The position numbers and the translations under genes were made by a program. The notes below the pieces were generated by a model that saw nothing but the letters and a program-made list of their open reading frames with translations, made no database searches and was not told the origin of the DNA. Shown in pieces: positions 43,124-51,589 of a stretch of DNA of 64,000 nucleotides; the first letter of the stretch is position 1; every line of letters starts with the position of its first letter. This stretch comes from SIG307 sp045596385. GTDB lineage: Bacteria; Bacillota; Clostridia; Lachnospirales; Lachnospiraceae. Location: assembly GCA_045596385.1 (NCBI GenBank), contig JAZOCC010000024.1:124001-188000 (forward strand). Direction: 5' to 3'.

Positions 43124-43700
43124 TTTGTATGGCAGTAGAGAGTAGAAATGTACAGTAGAAGCAAAACCCTAAAAATAGTGAATTATGACATAAACAGAAC
43201 TAGTTACAAAATTGTTTCACAGATAAAAAGAAAACTGTGTGCAGGAATGGGGGTTAGTGCCGGTTAAGTTTTTGCGGAGTGGCAAATATCGGATCAGGCT
43301 AAATTCGGAAGTGGTGCAGAAAAATTAAAGAAATATTTCAAAGCTGGGTTGAAGAAAAATTCAAACAGGAGGTTAAAAAATAAAAGTGATGTTTATTTGG
43401 GCGAAAAGTGGTAAAAATCAATGGTTTCCGTATTGTGGAGCCAAAGGAGATGGGGAAGGGGTATGGAAAAAACGAATCAATTGGGTGTCGCAGTGAGATT
43501 TTTGAACGAGGTTTCGAGTGATTTGGTGCAGAAAGGCAGGAGGTTCACAGGGTACGAAATACGAAGGATGTTATATAAAAGAAAATATTTTATCTATACA
43601 GGAACTAGTGGTATAAGATTATAGCAAAAAGGAGTTGCACATCATTTGAAAACAAGCTAAAATCATAATTAGATAGAACGAAACGGAGGAACGGGTTTAT
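43124..43700. other. 577-bp gap without a supported gene
   Basis: Purine-rich on the + strand, similar in feel to the 37.8-38.1 kb gap. A 53-codon frame starts at an ATG at 43463 (GGGAAGGGG before it; product begins MEKTNQLGVAVRFLNEV) and runs to 43624; it is possible but unconvincing. Confidence 0.45.
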
Positions 43701-44531
43701 ATGGCAGCGGAAAGGAAACACAGTAAATATATGGTGAATGGAGACAATGGTTTTCATGTGATTGTTAACCATTTTATTATGCGGTACATATATTCCCATA
43801 TGAAAGAACGGTCAGATGATTTTTCATTCATATCTAAGCTTGATTCTGAAGAAGAAAAGAAGTATTTAGATTTTACTGTAGTTGTGAATACATCGAGGCA
43901 AAGAATGTCTAGATTGCTGGAGGGAAATGATTTTGAAATGCCACCAAACCGAGTACGTGATTTGGTTCAACAGTTTGGGTTAAGCGAGGATTATTTTAAC
44001 GCGGTAGGTAGTACCGTAAAGGAAGGGAGATATATTGAAATAGATTCATTGACTCCCGACGATTGGAAGGTTTATTTAAGTAAAAGAAATAAGAAGTTGG
44101 CAGAACGTTACGAAAAGAAGTATATAGATGAAAGCGGGACCATAAAAGAAAAAGTTAGAGGCAGAAAGGATATTTTTCCTTTTATGGAGAGCCCTCAACA
44201 AAAAGAAGAAAGAGTAAGGAAGGTAGAACAGAGGCTGAAGGAACTTTTTGTGAACGGGAAATTAAATCGTAAGTATGATGAAAAAACAGATGTTTTTAAA
44301 GTATATTATTATTTTAGATTTAACAGAGCATATAAAAGGGAGATGACGGCGGAGGTATTTAAAAAAATAATTTCTTCGATGGAGTTTTCTGTATGGGACA
44401 AGATTGAAAATCAACCGGAAGAGATGAAATGGCATATTGATATGTTAGAAGCACATTTGGATTATTTGAAAACAATAAAAAGGTATCATGAAATAAAGGA
44501 AATTGCAAATAAAGGAAAGAATAACAAGTAG
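43701..44531 (+). CDS. Hypothetical island protein, 276 aa, with possible helix-turn-helix
   Basis: 276 aa, basic and helical, without membrane spans. The segment TSRQRMSRLLEGNDFEMPPNRVR and then LVQQFGLSEDYFNAVG could be a DNA-binding helix-turn-helix and a short regulatory helix. The C-terminal 150 residues are rich in Lys, Arg and Glu. RBS ACGGAGGAACGGG lies 8-12 bases before the ATG. A replication or regulatory role is possible but nothing confirms it. Confidence 0.65.
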   Translation: MAAERKHSKYMVNGDNGFHVIVNHFIMRYIYSHMKERSDDFSFISKLDSEEEKKYLDFTVVVNTSRQRMSRLLEGNDFEMPPNRVRDLVQQFGLSEDYFNAVGSTVKEGRYIEIDSLTPDDWKVYLSKRNKKLAERYEKKYIDESGTIKEKVRGRKDIFPFMESPQQKEERVRKVEQRLKELFVNGKLNRKYDEKTDVFKVYYYFRFNRAYKREMTAEVFKKIISSMEFSVWDKIENQPEEMKWHIDMLEAHLDYLKTIKRYHEIKEIANKGKNNK

Positions 44532-44537
44532 AAAATG

Positions 44538-44570
44538 GCATACACGTTCGTGTATGCTAATTTTTTTTTA
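44538..44570 (+). terminator. Terminator after the 276-aa gene
   Basis: GCATACACG (44538-44546) pairs with CGTGTATGC (44549-44557), TT loop, followed by TAATTTTTTTTT. Confidence 0.92.
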
Positions 44571-44820
44571 AATAACAGAAACATTATGCAAGTTACAGTA
44601 GAAGAAAAAAATTTATATAAAATATAACAAAACAAAATTACAAATAAACAAAACATAAGGATGGTAAAAATACGAAAAAGAAACAAAATGCATATTAAAT
44701 AAAACGAAAATGCTATTTTTGGAGAACAAAAACCCTGTGGAAAAAATGGGGATAGAGAGGTAGAATCAAACCAAGGAACAGCGCTGAACCTACTAAAAAA
44801 TAAATCAGGAGGTCAATAGT

Positions 44821-45414
44821 ATGACACGGATTATTAGCAATTTTGCAAACAAAAGGAACTTGAGTATTTATGGAACAAAAATCGAGGATGAGAAGACAAA
44901 AAAGTGCAAGCTTTCTTTATGGGTAGCTGATGAAGAAGGGGTAATTCATTCGATAGGATGTTTTACTGCTAATGAAGTGAGAAAAGGAAGAGCGAAGCAG
45001 TGTATAACAGATGTTTTTCCAGAGATGTTGTTTGAAACGCAAGACGATGAGATGGAAGAAATACAGAACCAGTTAATTGACATTTTGAGGTCTCAAAAAG
45101 CAGTTAGGAGTAAAACAGCAATGGATATTCGGATGGTGCATCAAGAGGTGTGCGACTATGTTGGAAGAAATAAGAGAACTGACTATTATGAGATAGTGAA
45201 TGGAAAATGTCAGATTCGCTACGACGAGCTGGATAATGTATTGGGACGGTTGTTAAATACCGGATGGAAACATCTGGAATTTGCAAAGGCGTTGGCTAGT
45301 CATGGAATGGTGGATGAAGGCAATGATAGATTGCCGAAGAAACTGACTGATAGCACAGGCGAACAGTATAGAGCATTGGTGTTTGATGTGGAATTCAAGC
45401 CGATGGGAGCGTAG
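44821..45414 (+). CDS. Hypothetical protein, 197 aa, upstream of the methylase
   Basis: 197 aa, soluble. Start has TRIISNFANKRNLSIYGTKIE, then a middle beta-rich part. No domain was recognised. RBS AGGAGGT lies 7 bases before the ATG. It ends 5 bp before the methylase gene, so both share a transcript and perhaps a function. Confidence 0.75.
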   Translation: MTRIISNFANKRNLSIYGTKIEDEKTKKCKLSLWVADEEGVIHSIGCFTANEVRKGRAKQCITDVFPEMLFETQDDEMEEIQNQLIDILRSQKAVRSKTAMDIRMVHQEVCDYVGRNKRTDYYEIVNGKCQIRYDELDNVLGRLLNTGWKHLEFAKALASHGMVDEGNDRLPKKLTDSTGEQYRALVFDVEFKPMGA

Positions 45415-45419
45415 GAACG

Positions 45420-46235
45420 ATGGCGTGCGCTAAACTCTATCCATATTACGGTGGGAAAGCACGGATGACAAAAGAATTAAAAGCACTAATTCCAAAGTGC
45501 AGGATTTACATAGAACCTTTCTTTGGAAGTGGTGCAGTGTTCTTGTCACTGGATAAAGAACAATATGAACGTGCAATAGTTAACGACATGGAAGAAGGAA
45601 TTATTCAGTTTATCCGGTTGCTTTCCAGTGATATGGGGGAGAAACTGATTGAACAACTGAGCTTGTTAGAACCTGACGAATATGAGTTTAAGACGGCAAA
45701 ACGTATGGAATTGGCAGGATATACAGGGTGTTCAGAAATGCAAAAGGCAATCTATTTTTATAGATTAGTGACACAATCGTATAACTGTTTAAGAAAGAAT
45801 TATCGCAGAGGAATGGATACCGTACGATACCAAAGGCATATCTTTGACGAACTGACAGAGGCAAGAAAGAAGCTACTGGGGACAGAGATAAGGCAAGGAG
45901 ATGCATATGATGTCATAGAACAATATAAGAATGATGATACAGCAGTGATGTTTATTGACAGTCCATATGTTCATAGAACACGAAAAGCAGTGAAGAGCTA
46001 TTATTTTGAAATGAGTGATGCGGATCATGTGAGAATGCTTTTAAGTGTTCGAGATGCGAGGGCAAAGTGTATTTTGTGTGGATACCAAGAGGAATATAAC
46101 GGGCTTTACGACAGATACCTTTTGTCGCATCCGAATTGGAATGCCCAGATACTTAAGGAAGTTACAAAACCATGCGCGAATCGTCGTGGCAGTAAAGGCG
46201 AGATGGCACAGGAATGGATATGGAAGAATTTTTGA
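45420..46235 (+). CDS. Dam-like DNA adenine methyltransferase (D12 class), orphan
   Basis: 271 aa. The SAM-binding start YPYYGGKARM is the D12-class GGK variant, and motif I reads FFGSGAVF (34-41). The catalytic motif, usually DPPY, reads IDSPY (D180 S181 P182 Y183), which keeps the key Asp, Pro and Tyr. N6-adenine methylation in a short target is expected. No restriction endonuclease gene is adjacent. The start codon lies 5 bp after the preceding stop; no strong RBS is visible, suggesting coupling. Confidence 0.88.
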   Translation: MACAKLYPYYGGKARMTKELKALIPKCRIYIEPFFGSGAVFLSLDKEQYERAIVNDMEEGIIQFIRLLSSDMGEKLIEQLSLLEPDEYEFKTAKRMELAGYTGCSEMQKAIYFYRLVTQSYNCLRKNYRRGMDTVRYQRHIFDELTEARKKLLGTEIRQGDAYDVIEQYKNDDTAVMFIDSPYVHRTRKAVKSYYFEMSDADHVRMLLSVRDARAKCILCGYQEEYNGLYDRYLLSHPNWNAQILKEVTKPCANRRGSKGEMAQEWIWKNF

Positions 46236-46307
46236 TTCGTTCTCAAGTGCCGAAGAAGTTAACAGAATCAATAAAGAGTACACAATTATGAATTGGAGGT
46301 TAAGACT

Positions 46308-46493
46308 ATGAATTTAAATGTTACAGACAGAATTTTAGTAAACACGGAGCAGTTGCAGTATTTGTTGGGAGGATGTGGCAGGAGGTATGCACAGAAGATT
46401 GGTGAGCTTGCCAAAGCGGAAGTCCGAATCGGAAATCGGCTGCTGTATTCCGTAGAGAAGATACGAGAGTTTGCTTATCAAGAGGCAATGTAG
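46308..46493 (+). CDS. Excisionase-like DNA-binding protein
   Basis: 61 aa from the ATG at 46308 (GGAGG 9 bases upstream). VNTEQLQYLLGGCGRRYAQKIGELAKAE followed by RIGNRLLYSVEKIREF is the MerR-like winged-helix pattern of HTH_17/excisionase proteins. It lies directly before the integrase, the usual xis-int order, and would steer the reaction to excision. Confidence 0.75.
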   Translation: MNLNVTDRILVNTEQLQYLLGGCGRRYAQKIGELAKAEVRIGNRLLYSVEKIREFAYQEAM

Positions 46494-46521
46494 GAAAAAA
46501 TGAGAGTGCATGATTTTATGC

Positions 46522-46558
46522 TTGACACATGGAGGGGTGTGGCGTTATCATCCCTCCA
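46522..46558 (+). promoter_or_regulatory. Integrase promoter with overlapping inverted repeat
   Basis: TTGACA (46522-46527), 17-bp spacer, TTATCA (46545-46550). The inverted repeat TGGAGGG (46530-46536) / CCCTCCA (46552-46558) spans the spacer and -10, an operator-like or hairpin arrangement before int. Confidence 0.55.
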
Positions 46559-46583
46559 CCAAAAAATAAAGGAGGACAATTTT

Positions 46584-47795
46584 ATGAGTAGAAAAGACAA
46601 CAAAGGAAGAGTGTTACCGAAGGGTGTTTCTTACAGAGAGAGGGAGGGCAGATACTGTTACAGAAGAAAATTGGAAAATGGGAAGACGATTTACAAGTCT
46701 TCAAAAGATTTGACTGAATTGAAACAAATGATAAAGGAAGTCGAGGCAGACATAGTGAAGGGCATTGACATTGACGGTGCTAAAATGAGTTTGGATAAGT
46801 TTTACGACTTATATATCAATACATATAAGAAGGATAAGGTACGAGACAGTACGTGGCAAAACATACAGAATTACTACAACTGGTACGTACGAGGAACCGC
46901 TTTAGGACGAACAAAGATTAAGGATATCAAACGTATTGAGATTGTAAGACACTATAAGCAAATTCAAAAAGAAAAAAACTTGGCATACACAACGATAGGT
47001 TCAATCAATAGCTTATTGTATAATGCATTGCAGGAGGCGTTATATAACGGAATGTTGTTGGCGAATCCGTGTATGGGCATTATGAAAGAGATTCCGAGGG
47101 AAGAGGTAGAGAAAGAAGCTATCAAGTGGGAAGAGAGCCGTGTACTGATTGAGTTTCTTGAACTGGAAACGAGATATCATATTTATTTACCGATGGTGAA
47201 GTTGATGCTTCTTACCGGAATGAGATGGGGCGAGATAAACGGATTAACGTGGACGGATATAGATGACGATTATATACATGTGAATCATGGTATCAATTAT
47301 CGCAACAGAGGCAATGGACACTGTGAGTTCTACATAGATAAGACTAAAACGAAAAGCGGTGTTCGTGAGATTCCGTTATCAGAGGAAATGAGAGAAATGT
47401 TTCTTTTACAGAAACAGTATCAAACGGACTTAAATATCAGAAGTGACATTGAAATTGATGGTTACAGTGACTTTGTGTTTACAACAACAAAAGGGTTTCC
47501 GTACACCCATGAAGCCGCTTGTAGGGTTCTTAGATGCATAATAAAACATGCGAACGAATGGGAGGCTAAAAGGGCAGAGGAAGAAGGGCGAACGGCGGTT
47601 GTGATTGAGGGGATAACTCCTCATAAGTTCCGGCATACGTTTAGTACCCGATTGGCGGAAGCGGAAGTGCATCCGACGGTACATCAGAGGATTATGGGAC
47701 ATTCACGAATTGAAACATCATACAATGTTTACACCCATATAAGCAATGAAAAACTGGCGAATGCGATGAAGAATATGGATTATAAATTGGTTTAA
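46584..47795 (+). CDS. Tyrosine recombinase (integrase, Tn916/phage type)
   Basis: 403 aa from the ATG at 46584 (GGAGG 8 bases upstream). An N-terminal arm-binding domain (GVSYREREGRYCYRRKLENGK) is followed by a SAM-like core-binding domain (about 75-175). The catalytic domain has Arg in TGMRWGEI, HKFRHTF with the H-x-x-R box, GHSRIETSYNVYTH and the nucleophile Tyr at 383. It should integrate and excise the element at the 29-bp repeats. It is the last gene before attR, the usual position. Confidence 0.95.
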   Translation: MSRKDNKGRVLPKGVSYREREGRYCYRRKLENGKTIYKSSKDLTELKQMIKEVEADIVKGIDIDGAKMSLDKFYDLYINTYKKDKVRDSTWQNIQNYYNWYVRGTALGRTKIKDIKRIEIVRHYKQIQKEKNLAYTTIGSINSLLYNALQEALYNGMLLANPCMGIMKEIPREEVEKEAIKWEESRVLIEFLELETRYHIYLPMVKLMLLTGMRWGEINGLTWTDIDDDYIHVNHGINYRNRGNGHCEFYIDKTKTKSGVREIPLSEEMREMFLLQKQYQTDLNIRSDIEIDGYSDFVFTTTKGFPYTHEAACRVLRCIIKHANEWEAKRAEEEGRTAVVIEGITPHKFRHTFSTRLAEAEVHPTVHQRIMGHSRIETSYNVYTHISNEKLANAMKNMDYKLV

Positions 47796-47798
47796 AAT

Positions 47799-47835
47799 GG
47801 GACAGGAGCAGAGGTAAAAATCTGCTCCTGTTTTT
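47799..47835 (+). terminator. Terminator after the integrase
   Basis: CAGGAGCAGA pairs with TCTGCTCCTG with a short loop, then TTTTTGGC. Confidence 0.8.
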
Positions 47836-47850
47836 GGCTTTTTTGGGGGG

Positions 47851-47877
47851 ATGGCACACTTTTTGGCACACTTTTTT
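47851..47877 (+). promoter_or_regulatory. Right-end arm-type repeats of the integrase
   Basis: ATGGCACACTTTTT (47851-) and TTGGCACACTTTTTT (47863-47877) match the GGCACACT pair at the left end. Confidence 0.55.
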
Positions 47878-47886
47878 GTGCACAAA

Positions 47887-47975
47887 GGTGCGTACACGGT
47901 ACGGGAGATTTTTAAAAGCAAGTGGAAAAAGCGTGAAGCAAAGGGCTTTTTTTAGGTGTGGTGCGTACACGGTAC
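47887..47975 (+). repeat. 16-bp direct repeat beside attR
   Basis: GGTGCGTACACGGTAC occurs at 47887-47902 and 47960-47975, 73 bp apart. Each copy holds the palindrome GTGCGTACAC-like centre. Their position next to attR suggests excisionase or integrase binding. Confidence 0.6.
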
Positions 47976-47990
47976 AGGTGGCACTTGCCC

Positions 47991-48019
47991 TTGCACTCAT
48001 GCCGTACACTCTTGACTAA
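47991..48019 (+). repeat. attR: right copy of the 29-bp integration repeat
   Basis: Exact copy of the rpsR 3' end, ending with the same stop TAA. Confidence 0.92.
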
Positions 48020-48039
48020 TATCCGTACAAAGCGGAGTA

Positions 48040-48102
48040 AGAGAATAAAAAACCCATGTACTGCAAGCTTGCTTGTAAGTACATGGGTTTTTCTATTCTC
48101 TT
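48040..48102 (+). terminator. Original terminator of the rpsF operon, now beyond the island
   Basis: AAAAACCCATGTACT pairs with AGTACATGGGTTTTT, with outer AGAGAATA/TATTCTCT-type extension and a T-rich end. It follows attR and probably closed the ribosomal operon before insertion. Confidence 0.85.
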
Positions 48103-48103
48103 A

Positions 48104-48275
48104 TGGAGCGAAGCGACCTTGTGACCGGAGGTCACGAGGTTCCGCTTTGAACGAAGTTATGCGTGTAGCGAAGCGACCTTGTGACCGGAGATCACGAAGT
48201 TCCGCTTTGAACGAAGTTATGCGTGGAGCGAAGCGACCTTGTGACCGGAGGTCACGAGGTTCCGCTTTGAACAAA
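48104..48275 (+). repeat. Triplicated 60-bp tandem repeat
   Basis: Three copies of a 60-bp unit (GAGCGAAGCGACCTTGTGAC as start) with 2-3 substitutions. Each holds the palindrome GTGACCGGAGGTCAC. The period is exactly 60, and the third copy fades after TTTGAAC. No gene crosses it. Confidence 0.85.
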
Positions 48276-48364
48276 AGTAAAAATCAAATAGACTTTTCTC
48301 ATAGAAAGTGGTAAAATTATCATGTAGCTGAAAACTAGTTTCTTGTAGAGGAGGTTTTGAAAAA

Positions 48365-49795
48365 ATGGAGAAGTTTTTCAAACTCAAGGAGAACAATACC
48401 ACAGTACGTACCGAGATTATGGCAGGTTTGACCACATTCTTTGCCATGGCGTACATCGTATTTGTTAATCCGAATCAGGTGGCGGCAGAAGGTGCAAACG
48501 GCTGGCTTGCCGCACTCGGTGCTGACGGTTCCAAGTTGGGACAGATCTGGAATGCGGTTTATATTGCGTCCATTCTCGGTGCCATTGTAGGTACATTGAT
48601 GATGGCACTTTATGCGAAGCTTCCGTATGCGTTGGCCTGCGGTATGGGACTGAATGCGTTTTTCTGTACCTGTTTCGTATCCGGCGCATTCTTCGCAGGT
48701 GAAGACGTGATGACGGGATATCATTCCGGCATTGTTATCATCTTCTTGTCCGGTATTGTTTTCCTGGTTCTCAGTATTACGGGGTTGAGAGAGTATATTG
48801 CAAAGGCGATGCCGGATTGCTTAAAGAAAGCAATTCCAGCCGGTATCGGTCTGTTTATTGCATTCCTCGGTATGCAGAATGCCGGTCTTATTCAGGCGAA
48901 TCAGTATACCCTGGTGCAGTTTGTTAATATTAAAGATGGCGACTGGGTAACGCAGGTTGCTCCGGCATTGGTGGCATTTATCGGTTTTATCATCATTGCT
49001 ATTTTGAACAAGTTAAAAGTGAAGGGCAATATTATCATCGGTATTGCGGCATCTACCGTTCTTTACTATGTATTTACCATGCAGACGCCGAGCTTTGACA
49101 TTTCCGGTGTTGGACAGGCGTTCAAGGATTTCGGTGCGGTAGGTATTACCGGATTGTTTGACGGTGAGGCTTGGGCAAAGGCATTTAGCGGAGCTCATGT
49201 GGGAAGTCTGTTCAATGCGATTATGTTGATTATCACCTTCTGTCTGGTGGATATGTTTGATACGGTAGGAACTCTGTACGGTGCAAGTGCACAGGCAGGT
49301 ATGCTTGACGAAAACGGTGACCCGATTCGCGTGGATAAGGCGATGACAGCAGATTCCGTAGGTACGGTGGCAGGTTCTATTTTCGGTACCAGTACCGTTA
49401 CTACCTTCGTTGAATCCGCTTCCGGTGTTGCGGAAGGCGGAAGAACCGGTCTTACCGGTGTGGTTGTATCCGCATGCTTTGCGGTTTGCTTATTCCTTAG
49501 CCCGGTAGCAAGCATTGTTCCGGGATGCGCTACCGCTCCGGCATTGATTTTTGTAGGTGTTCTTATGCTTAAGAACTTTGCAAAGGTTGACATGGAGGAC
49601 ATGCTTTCTGCGGTTCCGGCATTCTTAACCCTCGTTATGATGCCGCTGACCTACTCCATCTCCAACGGTATCGGTATCGGTGCAATTTCTTACGTACTGA
49701 TTGCTCTTTGCACCGGTAAGTATAAGAAGAAGGATATTGTGGTAACGATTATCGCGCTTCTGTTTGTATTGAAGTTTGCGCTGGTTTATATGTAA
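48365..49795 (+). CDS. NCS2-family purine permease (AzgA/PbuG-like)
   Basis: 476 aa with about 12-14 hydrophobic spans. It begins MEKFFKLKENNTTVRTEIMA, and GLTTFFAMAYIVFVNP is the AzgA/PbuG signature; GLNAFF, FLVDMFDTVGTLYG and FVESASGVAEGGRTGLTG follow. The subgroup imports hypoxanthine, guanine or adenine with protons. RBS AGAGGAGG. No purine riboswitch is visible in the 100 bp upstream, where the 60-bp repeats end. A terminator follows. Confidence 0.92.
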   Translation: MEKFFKLKENNTTVRTEIMAGLTTFFAMAYIVFVNPNQVAAEGANGWLAALGADGSKLGQIWNAVYIASILGAIVGTLMMALYAKLPYALACGMGLNAFFCTCFVSGAFFAGEDVMTGYHSGIVIIFLSGIVFLVLSITGLREYIAKAMPDCLKKAIPAGIGLFIAFLGMQNAGLIQANQYTLVQFVNIKDGDWVTQVAPALVAFIGFIIIAILNKLKVKGNIIIGIAASTVLYYVFTMQTPSFDISGVGQAFKDFGAVGITGLFDGEAWAKAFSGAHVGSLFNAIMLIITFCLVDMFDTVGTLYGASAQAGMLDENGDPIRVDKAMTADSVGTVAGSIFGTSTVTTFVESASGVAEGGRTGLTGVVVSACFAVCLFLSPVASIVPGCATAPALIFVGVLMLKNFAKVDMEDMLSAVPAFLTLVMMPLTYSISNGIGIGAISYVLIALCTGKYKKKDIVVTIIALLFVLKFALVYM

Positions 49796-49818
49796 AAATA
49801 TAAACGACTTGATGGTTT

Positions 49819-49852
49819 GGGCCTCGTCGGTGACGTCGGGGCCCTTTTTGCG
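49819..49852 (+). terminator. Terminator after the purine permease
   Basis: GGGCCTCGTC and GACGTCGGGGCCC form a GC-rich stem with small bulge, then TTTTTG. Confidence 0.82.
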
Positions 49853-50059
49853 TGCGTACATGCCCGCGCTTGAGCAGCAGTGTTGAGTGTTATAATCTTC
49901 CAATTGCTGCCGGTAAAGGAAAGAAGTCTGTGGATTTATAAAAAAAGAGGAAAATTCTGTACATTTTGCATGAAAAGTGGTATACTATCTGTAAGGGTAA
50001 CGCAAAGCGCGGGTGGAACGAAATGCGGAGCCGCTACAGAACCAAAGGAGGAACTGCTT

Positions 50060-51490
50060 ATGTTGGGAAAAGGAAAAGATAAGAAGATTATTGATGCGAT
50101 TACATGCCTCAGGGAGGCGGAGAATACAGGAGGTAGTCCGGAACTGGTAAATATACATACCCGTTTGTTAAAGGGAAGAACAGCTTTTGAGGGCGTGTTG
50201 ACCAATACCATGACATCGGCCATGAACATCAGTAATCTGGATTTGCAGGTGAGCGATCGTGTGGAGGAATTAAATGAGCTCAGTGATAGCTTGCTTTCGT
50301 CAGCGTCGGATTTGAACCATATTTCCGCAGAGGCGGCATTGGTGACAAAGCAGGTGGCTGCGGCTCACGATATGCTGGCGCAGTCCATTACCGAGATTTC
50401 CGGAAATACGATGGAATGCCTGCAGGCCATTGAGAGAAGTGAAGAGAATGTGCTCAGTATCGAGAAGCTTTCAAAGGATGCGGAGACCGATTCCAAGCAG
50501 ATGCAGAGTGATATGTCCGCTTTGCTTAAGGTAATAGCCCAGATGCAGGAGGTTATCGGTTCCATCAACGCAATTTCGGGTCAGACGAATCTTCTGGCAC
50601 TGAATGCATCAATAGAGGCAGCCAGAGCCGGTGAAGCCGGGAAAGGCTTTGCGGTGGTTGCGGACGAGATTCGTCAGCTTGCAGATGAGACGAGGGCTTT
50701 GACCAGTAATATGTCAGAGTTTGTTACCAATATCCGTACCGCATCCCAGCAGAGTGCGGAGAGCGTAGAAACTACGGTGACGGCGTTACATCAGATTAAC
50801 GAGAATCTTTCGGTAATCGTAGACGGTAATGTGGAGAACAGAAAGCGTTTGCAGGAAATTAACGAGAGCCTTACCAATATTGCGGCTACCAGTGAGGAAA
50901 TCAGCAGCTCCATGAATGAAGTAGAGAATCAGGCGGCACAGTTGGATGAGAAGGTTTCCGAAGTGACGAGAGATGTTGAGGTATTAAAAGAAGTCAGTGC
51001 AAGCGTGGGCGAAGTGGTTAAGCCGATGATTACCATTGAGGAGTGTTTAAAGGATACGAACCGTGAGCTTGGTAAGATGGCACTGGATGCGTTTTATATG
51101 CCGAGTAACCGGGTATTTATCGAGAGCGTAGGAGGTGCAATCGATGCCCATAGAAGCTGGCTCGAGAAACTGGAGCATATGATTGAGAACGGTAAGGCAG
51201 AACCTCTACAGACCAACGATCATCGCTGTGCATTCGGACATTTTTATTATGCGGTGCAACCGAAAAATCCGGAAATTTTAACTGTTTGGAGAGAAATCAG
51301 AGATCAGCATAAGGAGTTCCATGCAAACGGTGATAAGGCGATTACGGCGTTAAAGAGCGGTAATACAAACGTGGCAAGAGACTTCTTAAAACGCTCCGAG
51401 GAGATATCAAAGAAGCTGTTAAGAGACTTCGAGAGTTTGGTTCGGATTGCGGAAAAGCTGGAAAAGGAGAACGTTCGTATTTTTGAATAG
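50060..51490 (+). CDS. Cytosolic methyl-accepting chemotaxis protein with C-terminal CZB domain
   Basis: 476 aa from the ATG at 50060 (AAAGGAGG 9 bases upstream). No membrane span is present. The signalling hairpin reads ISGQTNLLALNASIEAARAG and GFAVVADEIRQLADE, so the receptor core is intact. The last 120 residues form a chemoreceptor zinc-binding (CZB) domain: H in GAIDAHRSWLEKL, C-x-FG in RCAFGHFYY, H in IRDQHKEFH. Such proteins sense zinc or hypochlorous acid through the Cys. It is soluble, so it senses an internal signal. Confidence 0.9.
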   Translation: MLGKGKDKKIIDAITCLREAENTGGSPELVNIHTRLLKGRTAFEGVLTNTMTSAMNISNLDLQVSDRVEELNELSDSLLSSASDLNHISAEAALVTKQVAAAHDMLAQSITEISGNTMECLQAIERSEENVLSIEKLSKDAETDSKQMQSDMSALLKVIAQMQEVIGSINAISGQTNLLALNASIEAARAGEAGKGFAVVADEIRQLADETRALTSNMSEFVTNIRTASQQSAESVETTVTALHQINENLSVIVDGNVENRKRLQEINESLTNIAATSEEISSSMNEVENQAAQLDEKVSEVTRDVEVLKEVSASVGEVVKPMITIEECLKDTNRELGKMALDAFYMPSNRVFIESVGGAIDAHRSWLEKLEHMIENGKAEPLQTNDHRCAFGHFYYAVQPKNPEILTVWREIRDQHKEFHANGDKAITALKSGNTNVARDFLKRSEEISKKLLRDFESLVRIAEKLEKENVRIFE

Positions 51491-51511
51491 AATATGGTCA
51501 GAAGTAAAGAG

Positions 51512-51542
51512 AGGGCTACGCAAAATGTTGCGTAGCCCTTTG
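51512..51542. terminator. Bidirectional terminator between the two chemoreceptor genes
   Basis: AGGGCTACGCA (51512-51522) pairs with TGCGTAGCCCT (51529-51539), AAATGT loop, flanked by A/T runs. Confidence 0.85.
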
Positions 51543-51589
51543 GCTTTTTATAGAGGAGTTTGTTGTAAATTAGTGATGATACAAGCCGG

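Larger units (their letters stand above)
31914..48019 (+). mobile_element. 16.1-kb integrative element inserted at the 3' end of rpsR
   Basis: The element is bounded by a 29-bp direct repeat of the rpsR 3' end and carries an excisionase-like gene and a tyrosine integrase at its right end. Cargo: a two-gene unknown module, darTG, an XRE regulator, two lipoproteins, a serine recombinase, an orphan adenine methylase and orphans. Codon use in the left 4 kb is more AT-rich than the backbone. No relaxase, coupling protein, replication initiator or phage structural gene is recognised, so it is best called a genomic island or an integrative element that needs a helper. Confidence 0.9.

Noticed and set aside
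43421..43624. 67-codon frame in the 577-bp gap
   Set aside because: Weak start and no domain; noted as possible but not called.
47834..48019. 61-codon frame ending ALMPYTLD at attR
   Set aside because: It is the copied 3' end of rpsR read through arm repeats; a marker of attR, not a gene.
31914..48019. Prophage interpretation of the island
   Set aside because: No capsid, terminase, portal, tail or lysis genes are seen; integrase and methylase alone do not make a phage.
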